From JAFEBO01 sp044221315 (lineage in GTDB: Bacteria; Planctomycetota; Phycisphaerae; Phycisphaerales; UBA1924): a stretch of DNA of 64,000 bases. The stretch covers positions 68,471-132,470 of the forward strand of contig JBGAPK010000009.1 of assembly GCA_044221315.1 (NCBI GenBank). Reading direction: 5' to 3'. The position numbers and the translations under genes are program-made. The notes beneath the pieces were generated by a model. It was not told the DNA's origin, did no database searches, and saw nothing but the letters and a program-made list of their open reading frames with translations. This document shows positions 53,411 to 61,416 of the stretch, piece after piece; within the stretch, counting starts at the first letter, position 1; each line of letters begins with the position of its first letter.

Positions 53411-54979
53411 ATGGCCAAACAGGCCCGTTTGTGGCCTTCGCCGGCGGCATGCGCCGATCCTTTCGCCATGTCCACTCTCTCCAACCCCGACCTGGCCCCA
53501 ACGACTCCTGCCCAGCGAACTTGGTCTACATGGCACATCGCCGCTCTTTGGATCGGCATGGCCGTCTGCATCACCACATACAACATTGCTTCGGGCATGA
53601 TCAGCCAGGGCATGTCTTGGTGGCAGGCGACCATCACCGTCGCGCTCGGCAATCTCATAGTTCTGATACCCATGATCCTCAACGGACACCCGGGCGCCAA
53701 GTACGGCATCTCCTTTCCCGTCCTCATGCGGGCCTCGTTCGGCACGGTGGGGGCGAACATCCCCGCGCTCGCCCGCGCGGTCGTCGCCTGCGGTTGGTTC
53801 GGCATTCAGACCTGGGTGGGCGGCGATGCGATCTACCAGATTCTCGGCGCCATCGGCGCGATCGACCTGCATGCGGAAACCGCGCGCGTTATGACTCTCG
53901 GCCTCACGCCCGCCCAGTTCGCCTGCTTCATCGCCTTCTGGCTCATCAACCTGCACTTCGTCTGGCACGGCATGAATTCGATCAAGTGGATGGAATCTTG
54001 GGCCGCGCCATTCCTGATCGCCGCCGGACTCGCGCTCATGATCTGGGCACTCTGGAGAGTTTCAGAGGTTCAGCCGGTCGGCACCATCTTTGCGCAAGGT
54101 TCCAAGTTCAAGACCAACGCCGAGTTCTGGGCCGTCTTCGTCCCCAACCTGACCGCGATGGTCGGTTACTGGGCGACGCTCAGCCTGAACATTCCCGACT
54201 TCACCCGCTTTGCGAAGGATCAGAAATCGCAGGCTTGGGGCCAGGCTCTTGGCCTTCCCACGACCATGACGCTCTTCTGCTTCATCGGCATCGTCGTCAC
54301 CAGCGCCACCGTGATCCTCTACAAGCAGGCGATCTGGAACCCGGTCGAACTCGTCAGCAAGCTCGGCTCGCTCCCGGTCATCATCATTTCACTCGTCGCC
54401 CTCACCGTGGCAACACTCTCGACCAACATCGCCGCGAACGTCGTGAGCCCCGCCAACGACATCTCCAACCTCAACCCCCGCCGCATCTCTTTCCGCATGG
54501 GCGGCATGATCACCGCCGTCATCGGCGTTCTCATGATGCCCTGGTATCTCTACACCAACCTCTCCGCCTACATCTTCACCTGGCTCATCGGTTACTCCGC
54601 CCTGCTCGGCCCGATCGCCGGCATCATGCTCTGCGACTACTACATCATCCGGCGCAAGCAACTCGACGTTGATGCGCTCTACAACCCGCGTGGCGAATAC
54701 TCCTACACCAGCGGTTTCAACTACACGGCCATCATCGCCATGGTGCTCGCCGTCCTCCCCAACATCCCGGGCTTCATCAACGCCGCAACCAACCGAACGC
54801 ACGCGATCGCGGCAAAGTCCCCGGACGTCCATCCCGTTTTCCCGGAAATCTTCGACCAGATCTACGGCTACGCCTGGTTCGTGGGCCTCGCCCTCGCCAT
54901 GCTCTTCTACTTCATTCTGATGCGGGGCCGGCGTCCACAGCCCGGCCACGTCGCGGCGCCCACGGCGACCCTGCGTTGA
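53411..54979 (+). CDS. NCS1 nucleobase:cation symporter
   Basis: 522 residues from the ATG at 53411; the ATG at 53468 is another possible start and would give 503. Twelve membrane helices of the NCS1 (uracil, allantoin, hydantoin) type. Family motifs: MISQGMSWWQATITVALGNLIVLIPMILNGHPGAKYGISFPVLMRASFG, ACGWFGIQTWVGG, PDFTRFAKDQKSQAWGQ and GPIAGIMLCDYYIIRRKQLDVDALYN. Starts 47 bases after the ureidopropionase stop. In this context the substrate is most likely uracil, thymine or a related hydantoin. Confidence 0.94.
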   Translation: MAKQARLWPSPAACADPFAMSTLSNPDLAPTTPAQRTWSTWHIAALWIGMAVCITTYNIASGMISQGMSWWQATITVALGNLIVLIPMILNGHPGAKYGISFPVLMRASFGTVGANIPALARAVVACGWFGIQTWVGGDAIYQILGAIGAIDLHAETARVMTLGLTPAQFACFIAFWLINLHFVWHGMNSIKWMESWAAPFLIAAGLALMIWALWRVSEVQPVGTIFAQGSKFKTNAEFWAVFVPNLTAMVGYWATLSLNIPDFTRFAKDQKSQAWGQALGLPTTMTLFCFIGIVVTSATVILYKQAIWNPVELVSKLGSLPVIIISLVALTVATLSTNIAANVVSPANDISNLNPRRISFRMGGMITAVIGVLMMPWYLYTNLSAYIFTWLIGYSALLGPIAGIMLCDYYIIRRKQLDVDALYNPRGEYSYTSGFNYTAIIAMVLAVLPNIPGFINAATNRTHAIAAKSPDVHPVFPEIFDQIYGYAWFVGLALAMLFYFILMRGRRPQPGHVAAPTATLR

Positions 54980-55018
54980 CACGCGCTCTACCCTTGCACA
55001 CTGAGACTCTTTCTGAAG

Positions 55019-55039
55019 CCCCCTCCCCGAGGGAGGGGG
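55019..55039 (+). repeat. GC-rich palindrome between transporter and aminotransferase genes
   Basis: Perfect 9-bp inverted repeat (55019-55027 with 55031-55039, three-base loop) followed by G-rich sequence (TTGGGGGAAGGGAGAGGG). This is the style of interspersed repeats found in many copies in bacterial genomes. It lies in the 115-base gap of an otherwise co-directional gene set and could weaken readthrough or stabilise mRNA. A TTGACA at 54976-54981 with CACACT at 54997-55002 is a possible promoter upstream. Confidence 0.6.
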
Positions 55040-55094
55040 TTGGGGGAAGGGAGAGGGTCCACAAAAGTCGTTCGAATCAGCCAAGGACTCATCC

Positions 55095-56483
55095 ATGACA
55101 ACCGCAACCGCCACTCAATCCAAGGCCCCGTCTCTTCCCCCCTGCGACTTCAAGCCCGCCCCCTACACCGGCCCGAGCAGGGAAGAAGTCCTCGCCATGC
55201 GCAAGGAGTTCTGCACTCCCGCGCTCGTCACCTATTACAAGAACCCGGTGATGATGGTCCAGGGCCACATGCAGTACCTCTTTGACGAGACCGGCCGCCG
55301 ATATCTCGACGTCTTCGGCGGCATCGTCACCGTCAGCATCGGCCACTGCCATCCCAAGGTCATGGCCGCCGTCAATGCCCAGAACGCGCTCCTCCAGCAC
55401 ACGACGACGATTTATTTGCACCCGACGATCGCGCAATACGCGAAGAAGCTCGCTTCTACTTTCCCGAAGGAATCCAATCTCTCGGTCGTCTACTTCGTCA
55501 ACTCCGGCAGCGACGCCAACGACCTCGCGATCCTCATGGCCCGGCTGCACTCCGGCAACTACGACATGGTCGCCCTCCGCAACGGCTATCACGGCGGCAG
55601 CGCCGCCCCGATGGGCCTTACCGCCCACAGCACCTGGAAGTTCAACACGCCCCAGGGCTTCGGCGTGCATCACGCAATCCTGCCCGATCGCTACCACGGT
55701 CGCTACGGCTACGACGATCCGAAGGCCGGCGAGAAGTACGCCGCCGACGTGCAGGAAGTCATCCGTTACACCACAAGCGGGAAAGTGGCTGGCTTCATCG
55801 CCGAGCCCATGCAGGGTGTCGGTGGCGTTGTCGAGATGCCCCCGGGCTATCTCGGAGCCGTCTACAAGTCCGTACGGGACGCCGGCGGCCTCTGCATCGC
55901 CGACGAGGTCCAGACCGGCTTCGGCCGCACCGGCGAGAACTTCTGGGGCTTCCAGACAGTGGGGGGCCCGGGCGTCTACCCCGACATCGTGACCATGGCC
56001 AAGGGCATCGGCAACGGCTGCCCCCTCGCAGCAGTCGTCACCACGCCCGCCATCGCCAAGAGCCTGACCAGCCGCATCCACTTCAACACCTTCGGAGGCA
56101 ACCCCGTCTCGATGGCCCAGGGCTTTGCCACGCTCAATGTGATGCTCGAAGAAAACTACCAGCAGCAGGCCAAGGACAAGGGCGCCAAGCTCTTCGCCGG
56201 CCTGCGCGACCTCCAGAAAAAGCACCCGCTCATCGGCGACATCCGCGGCAAAGGCCTTATGTGCGGCGTGGAACTCGTCACCGACCGCGCCACCAAAACC
56301 CCCGCTGGCCCGCAATGCGCCGCCGTCTTCGAGCGCTGCAAAGACCTCGGTCTCATCATCGGAAAGGGCGGCTTCTTCGGCAACGTCCTCCGCATCAAGC
56401 CCCCGATGTGCCTGAATGACGCCGACATCCAGTTCATGCTCGAAGTCCTCGACGTCGCCATCGGCGAAATCGAACGCGCCTGA
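55095..56483 (+). CDS. Class III aminotransferase (beta-alanine/AGXT2 type)
   Basis: 462 residues. PLP-dependent fold type I, class III: GRRYLDVFGGIVTVSIGHCHPKV, NSGSDANDLAILMARL, RNGYHGGSAAPMGLT, DEVQTGFGRTGENFWGFQ and the Schiff-base Lys in TMAKGIGNGCPLAAV (near residue 300). The closest subgroup is alanine-glyoxylate aminotransferase 2/beta-alanine-pyruvate transaminase. With the neighbouring pyrimidine genes, the likely role is to convert beta-alanine (or 3-aminoisobutyrate from thymine) to malonate semialdehyde. AAGGA precedes the ATG. Confidence 0.93.
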   Translation: MTTATATQSKAPSLPPCDFKPAPYTGPSREEVLAMRKEFCTPALVTYYKNPVMMVQGHMQYLFDETGRRYLDVFGGIVTVSIGHCHPKVMAAVNAQNALLQHTTTIYLHPTIAQYAKKLASTFPKESNLSVVYFVNSGSDANDLAILMARLHSGNYDMVALRNGYHGGSAAPMGLTAHSTWKFNTPQGFGVHHAILPDRYHGRYGYDDPKAGEKYAADVQEVIRYTTSGKVAGFIAEPMQGVGGVVEMPPGYLGAVYKSVRDAGGLCIADEVQTGFGRTGENFWGFQTVGGPGVYPDIVTMAKGIGNGCPLAAVVTTPAIAKSLTSRIHFNTFGGNPVSMAQGFATLNVMLEENYQQQAKDKGAKLFAGLRDLQKKHPLIGDIRGKGLMCGVELVTDRATKTPAGPQCAAVFERCKDLGLIIGKGGFFGNVLRIKPPMCLNDADIQFMLEVLDVAIGEIERA

Positions 56484-56523
56484 ATTGCTCCAGTATCTCC
56501 GCGCACCGGCAACCGAAAACGGT

Positions 56524-56529
56524 TAACGT
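56524..56529 (+). promoter_or_regulatory. Candidate -10 box of the CPA2 antiporter gene
   Basis: TAACGT, 8 bases before the ATG at 56538; no Shine-Dalgarno sequence. Confidence 0.35.
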
Positions 56530-56537
56530 AGCGGCGC

Positions 56538-58334
56538 ATGCCGCTATTCCTCGCCGCCACCGGCCTTGAAGAACTCCCGCTCATCCGGACGATCGCGGCC
56601 GCCTTCTTCGCCGCCTGGGTACTCGGCCTCATCACTCAAAAACTCGGGCTTTCGCCGATCGTCGGCTATCTCCTCGCCGGCGTGCTGATCGGTCCGAAGA
56701 CCCCCGGTTTCACCGGCGATGCGGAATTGGCCCACGAGCTCTCCGAGATCGGCGTCATCCTCCTCATGTTCGGCGTCGGGTTGCACTTCCACTTCAAGGA
56801 CTTGAACGCCGTCAAGTGGATCGCCGTCCCCGGCGCGGTCTTCCAAAGCCTCATCGCCACACTGCTCGGCATGCTCGTCTTCCATCTCTGCGGCTGGGGA
56901 TGGAAGCCCGGGGCCGTCATCGGAATGGCGATGGCCGTTGCCAGCACCGTTGTGCTCATACGGGTGCTGACCGACAACGACGTACTTCACACACCCGCCG
57001 GTCACGTGGCCGTCGGCTGGCTCATCGTCGAGGACATCTTTACCGTCGTTTTTCTGGTCATTTTGCCGGTGCTCGACTCGAGCGATCCAGCTCCGGGGTC
57101 CGGCGGCCCCGCACCCGGTTTCATGGCCGCGCTCGGGATGGCGCTGCTGAAGCTCGCGCTATTCGTCGGGCTCGTCGCGACCATCGGCAAGCGCATCGTG
57201 CCGTGGATCTTGGTCCAGGTAGCTCGTCTTCGCTCCCGCGAACTCTTCACGCTCACCATCCTCGTCCTTTCCATCGCCGTCGCCGCCGGCGCCTACGCGC
57301 TCTTCGGGGCCTCGATGGCGCTGGGCGCGTTCCTGGCCGGCATGATGGTGGCCCAGTCCCCCGTCAGCCATCAGGCCGGCGCCGACGCCCTTCCGCTCCG
57401 CGACGCGTTCGCCGTGATTTTCTTCGTCTCGGTCGGAATGGTCTTTGACTGGACGATCATCTTTGATCATCCGGGCCTGCTCCTCGCCGGAGTCGGCATT
57501 GTGCTCGTGGCAAAGCCCCTCGCCGCGCTCCTGCTCGTGCTCGTTCTCCGCCACTCCACCAAGACAGCCCTCACCGTCGCCTTCGGCCTGGCCCAGATCG
57601 GCGAGTTCTCGTTCATCCTCTCCAAGGTCGCACTCGATCACAAGCTCATGCCCGAAGACGGCCACGACATCATCGTCGGCGTCGCCATCCTCTCCATCAC
57701 GCTTAACCCGCTTCTCTTCCGCCTCGTCGCCCCGCTCGAAGCATGGCTCAGCAGACATCCTCTTCTTTCCGCCCGGCTCAACTCCGGCGTTGACAAGCGA
57801 ATGCGCCAACTCAACGCAACGCCGCATCAGTCCACCGGCGAATCTGATCCAAACTCTCGTACCGCGATCGTTGTAGGTTACGGCCACGTCGGTCGCACCG
57901 TCGATCGCCTCCTCCGCCAGGCAGGCTTGTCCACGGTCATCATCGACATGAACATGGACACCATCAGCGAACTGCACCGCGCCGGTCAAGCGGCAATCTT
58001 CGGCGATGCCCAAAGCGAAGAGGTTCTCCGCGAATCGGGCGTCGCGCGTGCCCGGTACCTTCTTCTCACCATGGCCGCCAACGTCAATCCCGCCCCGGTG
58101 GTCATTCGCGCCCGCGAGTTGAACCCGTCCATGCACATCCTCGTCCGCACCCGATTCCTCCAGGAGCGCGATGCGTTGCGCCACGCCGGAGCAACCGCGG
58201 CCATCTTTGAAGAAGCGGAAGTCGCCATCGCCCTGGGCGAACTCGTCATGCAGGACGTCGGAGTCGATCGCCCGATCATCGACCGCGAAATCGCCCGCCT
58301 GCGCGAGACCGAAGCCCAGCTGCGCCTCGTGTGA
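56538..58334 (+). CDS. CPA2-family cation:proton antiporter with RCK domain (KefB/YbaL-like)
   Basis: 598 residues. Residues 1-400 carry the 12-13 membrane helices of the CPA2 fold (LGLITQKLGLSPIVGYLLAGVLIGPKTPGFTGD, ELSEIGVILLMFGVGLHFHFKDLNAVK, GFGASMALGAFLAGMMVAQSPVSHQ). From about residue 435 a TrkA-N/RCK nucleotide-binding domain follows (RTAIVVGYGHVGRTVDRLLRQAGLSTVIIDMNMDTISELHRAGQAAIFGDAQ). It probably exchanges potassium or sodium for protons under control of a nucleotide or glutathione-like ligand; the ion is not decided. Not obviously related to the pyrimidine genes around it. Confidence 0.93.
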   Translation: MPLFLAATGLEELPLIRTIAAAFFAAWVLGLITQKLGLSPIVGYLLAGVLIGPKTPGFTGDAELAHELSEIGVILLMFGVGLHFHFKDLNAVKWIAVPGAVFQSLIATLLGMLVFHLCGWGWKPGAVIGMAMAVASTVVLIRVLTDNDVLHTPAGHVAVGWLIVEDIFTVVFLVILPVLDSSDPAPGSGGPAPGFMAALGMALLKLALFVGLVATIGKRIVPWILVQVARLRSRELFTLTILVLSIAVAAGAYALFGASMALGAFLAGMMVAQSPVSHQAGADALPLRDAFAVIFFVSVGMVFDWTIIFDHPGLLLAGVGIVLVAKPLAALLLVLVLRHSTKTALTVAFGLAQIGEFSFILSKVALDHKLMPEDGHDIIVGVAILSITLNPLLFRLVAPLEAWLSRHPLLSARLNSGVDKRMRQLNATPHQSTGESDPNSRTAIVVGYGHVGRTVDRLLRQAGLSTVIIDMNMDTISELHRAGQAAIFGDAQSEEVLRESGVARARYLLLTMAANVNPAPVVIRARELNPSMHILVRTRFLQERDALRHAGATAAIFEEAEVAIALGELVMQDVGVDRPIIDREIARLRETEAQLRLV

Positions 58335-58353
58335 TCCATTCCGGAGTTCGGCC

Positions 58354-60843
58354 ATGCCACGCCGCCTTGCGCTCCTCACCCTTCTCGCCTGCACCACAGC
58401 AGACGCGACCGAAGTTGTCTTCACCCTGAACCGCCCCGAGGCGGCCAAGGTCTACCTCGCCGGAGATTTCAACGCCTGGGCCCGCAACACCGGCGGCAAG
58501 GTCTCCGATTCGTCCGCGCTCATGCAGCGCGATGATCAAGGGGTCTGGAAACAGACGCTCGACATCGACGCGCCCATCGCCCGCTACAAGTTTGTCGTTG
58601 AGAAGCCTGACCACACGTTTGAATGGCTTGCAGACCCAGCCGCGACCGAGCACGACCGCGATGGCAACAGCATTCTCTTTGTCGGTGCCGCCACTCTCCA
58701 ACCCATCGCGGAGGCAAAGCAGATCCAGGTGCGCTCTACCCCGGAAGGGCGCACCTCGGTCCTCGTCCTGCGCAACGCCAAAGGCGAATTCCGCGACGCC
58801 ATCGAAGTCAGCGGCTCTGTAAGCGCCGGCGACCACTTCACCGTCTCGATCGTCAGCGACAACGCCGCCTCTCTCGAGTGGTCCTCCGGCAACGGCGAAC
58901 TGCGAGGCTTCGAAGCCCGCATCCGCGATAACAGCCGCTACCTCGGCGGCGGCGAACGCTTCAACGCCATCAACCAGAAGGGTAATGTCCTTTGGATGGC
59001 CGCGAGCGATCATCCGGAGGACAAAGGCCTCAGCACCTACAAGCCCGTCCCATTCATCATCAGCACCCGCGGATACTCCGTCTGGCTTGACAGCACCTCG
59101 CCCAGCACCTTCGACCTCAACTCCACCGACCGCGATCACGTCATCATCCGCGATTCCGCGGCTCGCATGCGCCTGGTCATCATCGCCGGAGAGAATCCCG
59201 CCGAAAACCTCGCCGAATTCACCCGCCTCACCGGCCGCCCGCCCGTCCCTCCCGCATGGGCATTTGCCCCGTGGAAGAGCCGCGACGTCCACTTCAATCG
59301 AAACGAAGTGATCGCCGACGCTGAACTGAGCCGCAAGCACCACCTCCCCGGCTCTGTCATCGTCCTCGACAGCCCGTGGGAAACCGGATACAACGATTTT
59401 CTACTCAACGAGCAGCAATTCGAGCAGCCCGCCGCGATGTTCGAGCGCATCGCGAATCTCGGATTCGTCCCCTGCTTCTGGCTGACCCCGTTCATCAACC
59501 AGTCCAATGTCATCGACATGCGAGGCATTACCGCCGGCCCCTCACGAAACTTCCAAGAAGCAAAGGACAAGGGCTTTCTGGTCCGGCGCCCCGACGGCCA
59601 GCCCTCCATCGTCCCCTGGTGGAAAGGAAAGGGCGCCCTCGTCGATTTCACCAACCCCGACGCCACCGCCTGGTGGCAGCACCAGATGGAACCGATGCTC
59701 GCCTGGGGCGTTGCCGCTCTCAAGTGCGACGATGGCGAGAGCAACTTCGTCACCGACGCCGTCTTCCACGACGGCTCCACCGCCGCCCAGATGAAGGGCC
59801 GCTACGCCCAGCTCTACCTCAAGGCCGCAAGCGATTTTCTCCAGCAACACCGCCCCAACGATCACGCCCTCATCGCCCGCTGCGGCTTCACCGGCACCGG
59901 CCAATACCCCTTCGGCTGGGCCGGCGACAACCACGCTGACTTCTCGTTCGAGAACGGCCTCCCCGGCGTCATCATCGCCGCGCAAACCGCGTCTCTCTCC
60001 GGCCTCCCCATGTGGGGCTGCGATATTGCCGGCTACATGGGCAACGCCACACCGGAACTCTTCATCCGCTGGACACAGTTCGCCGCGTTCACGCCGCTGA
60101 TGATGGTGCACATGCAGTCGAACAAAGGGCCGTGGGATTACGGCGACAAGGCGCTCGACACCTATCGCACCTTCGCCAGACTGCACACGGCGCTCTACCC
60201 CTACATCGAGAACACCGCCCAAGCCGCGGCCAACGAAGGCATCCCCATCATCCGTCCGATGGCCTATGCCTTTCCCGAAGACGAAAAAGCCTCCCGCGAG
60301 CAATTCCAATTCCTGTTCGGTCCGGACCTTCTCGTTGCCCCGATGTTCCAGAGCGGCACGCAGCGGGCGGTCCGCCTGCCCCGCGCCAAATGGATCGACT
60401 TCTGGAGCGGCAACATCGAAGCGGGAGACCGAACAGTCGTCGTCGATGCCCCACTCGAGCACATTCCGCTCTTCGTCCGCGAGGGCGCGATCATCCCCAT
60501 GCTCGACTCGGGCATCGACACCTTATTGAAAAAATCCCCGGCGATCGACTCAAGCGTAAAGTGTCTCGATGACAGCCTCACCTTCGAAGTCTGGCCCGGC
60601 GAGCGTGGCGAACTGAAATCCGCCGATGGAGCCACCGCGACACTCTCCGCCCGCGATGGAAAACGCGAACTTCGCTTCTCACCAGGCCTTCGCCGCGATA
60701 TCCGGATTCGCCTCCGCTTCGCCCCAGCGGACACCAAGGTCGAGCGGCCAGACTCCCCCGATCCGCAAGCGATTCGCGAAGGCGATGCCGTGGTTCTCAA
60801 CTTCCCGGCCCTCGAGTCCGAGCGCACGATCTCGTGGCGCTAG
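58354..60843 (+). CDS. Secreted GH31 alpha-glucosidase with N-terminal glycogen-binding-type domain
   Basis: 829 residues from the ATG at 58354. A signal peptide (MPRRLALLTLLACTTADA) is followed by an AMPK/CBM48-like domain (EVVFTLNRPEAAKVYLAGDFNAW, GVWKQTLDIDAPIARYKFVVE, WLADPAATEHDRDGN). The GH31 barrel shows PVPPAWAFAPWKSRDVHFNRNEV, GSVIVLDSPWETGYNDF, the nucleophile Asp459 (WGVAALKCDDGES), the acid/base Asp525 (PFGWAGDNHADFS) and the substrate-contact WGCDIAGYMG, and a C-terminal beta region. Likely an alpha-glucosidase or related enzyme acting on alpha-glucans outside the cytoplasm. It starts 19 bases after the antiporter stop and so could share its transcript. Confidence 0.9.
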   Translation: MPRRLALLTLLACTTADATEVVFTLNRPEAAKVYLAGDFNAWARNTGGKVSDSSALMQRDDQGVWKQTLDIDAPIARYKFVVEKPDHTFEWLADPAATEHDRDGNSILFVGAATLQPIAEAKQIQVRSTPEGRTSVLVLRNAKGEFRDAIEVSGSVSAGDHFTVSIVSDNAASLEWSSGNGELRGFEARIRDNSRYLGGGERFNAINQKGNVLWMAASDHPEDKGLSTYKPVPFIISTRGYSVWLDSTSPSTFDLNSTDRDHVIIRDSAARMRLVIIAGENPAENLAEFTRLTGRPPVPPAWAFAPWKSRDVHFNRNEVIADAELSRKHHLPGSVIVLDSPWETGYNDFLLNEQQFEQPAAMFERIANLGFVPCFWLTPFINQSNVIDMRGITAGPSRNFQEAKDKGFLVRRPDGQPSIVPWWKGKGALVDFTNPDATAWWQHQMEPMLAWGVAALKCDDGESNFVTDAVFHDGSTAAQMKGRYAQLYLKAASDFLQQHRPNDHALIARCGFTGTGQYPFGWAGDNHADFSFENGLPGVIIAAQTASLSGLPMWGCDIAGYMGNATPELFIRWTQFAAFTPLMMVHMQSNKGPWDYGDKALDTYRTFARLHTALYPYIENTAQAAANEGIPIIRPMAYAFPEDEKASREQFQFLFGPDLLVAPMFQSGTQRAVRLPRAKWIDFWSGNIEAGDRTVVVDAPLEHIPLFVREGAIIPMLDSGIDTLLKKSPAIDSSVKCLDDSLTFEVWPGERGELKSADGATATLSARDGKRELRFSPGLRRDIRIRLRFAPADTKVERPDSPDPQAIREGDAVVLNFPALESERTISWR

Positions 60844-60867
60844 CGGGATTTCAATCGCGGCGCGGCG

Positions 60868-61413
60868 CTACTCCGCGCCCCGGCCGCGACATTCCTCCCG
60901 AACCCGCATGAGAATCTTTCCGAGCCGATTCTCGCCCTGCCCCTCATACACACCCCACACCCGATCGCCCCACGCATTCCCCTCCACCAGTTCCGCATTC
61001 CCGGTGGCGAGTAATTTGGCGCGCAGATCCGGATGCGTCATGAACTTCGCCCGAACGCAGACTTCCATCACCTCAAACTTGGCCGTTTCCCAATCCGGCC
61101 GCAGCGACAACGCCCGGCCGGCGCGCTTGGCCTCCGCCGGGTCCGAAATCGCCGCGATGCGCCTGCGATCCTCCGTGTTCAGCGACTTCGCGGCCTGATA
61201 TGCATGCTCAACGCTCGGATATCGAATCCCCTCGAACTCGATCTCCGCCGGCCAGAAGTTGGAGAGAAACCGGTACTCGCCCTGAAATTCGTCAATTGTC
61301 GGCGGCACGACGCGCGCGGGAGGTTCCCCGCGCCTTTGCATCGGGCCGTCGGCGGGTTGATTCACGCAGCCGGCAGCCGCCACCGCAAGGAGCAACGCAG
61401 ACAGCCACCGCAC
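60868..61413 (-). CDS. NADAR-domain protein with lipoprotein signal
   Basis: 181 residues from a GTG at 61413 with GAGGGG seven bases upstream. Residues 1-16 form a lipoprotein signal (LLLAVAAAGC, Cys16). From about residue 40 the NADAR (YbiA/DUF1768) domain is seen: YRFLSNFWPAEIEFEGIRYPSVEHAYQAAK and EGNAWGDRVWGVYEGQGENRLGKILMRVRE. NADAR enzymes cleave N-glycosidic bonds, for example in riboflavin intermediates or ADP-ribosylated bases, and are normally cytoplasmic. A shorter start at 61341 would remove the signal but has no Shine-Dalgarno sequence. It lies 3 bases after dihydropyrimidinase, with its Shine-Dalgarno sequence inside that gene, so the two are translationally coupled. Confidence 0.88.
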   Translation of the reverse strand: MRWLSALLLAVAAAGCVNQPADGPMQRRGEPPARVVPPTIDEFQGEYRFLSNFWPAEIEFEGIRYPSVEHAYQAAKSLNTEDRRRIAAISDPAEAKRAGRALSLRPDWETAKFEVMEVCVRAKFMTHPDLRAKLLATGNAELVEGNAWGDRVWGVYEGQGENRLGKILMRVREECRGRGAE

Positions 61414-61416
61414 GCG

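Noticed and set aside
55019..55058. Reading the G-rich palindrome as a classical intrinsic terminator
   Set aside because: No T-run follows on either strand; it is better described as a palindromic repeat.
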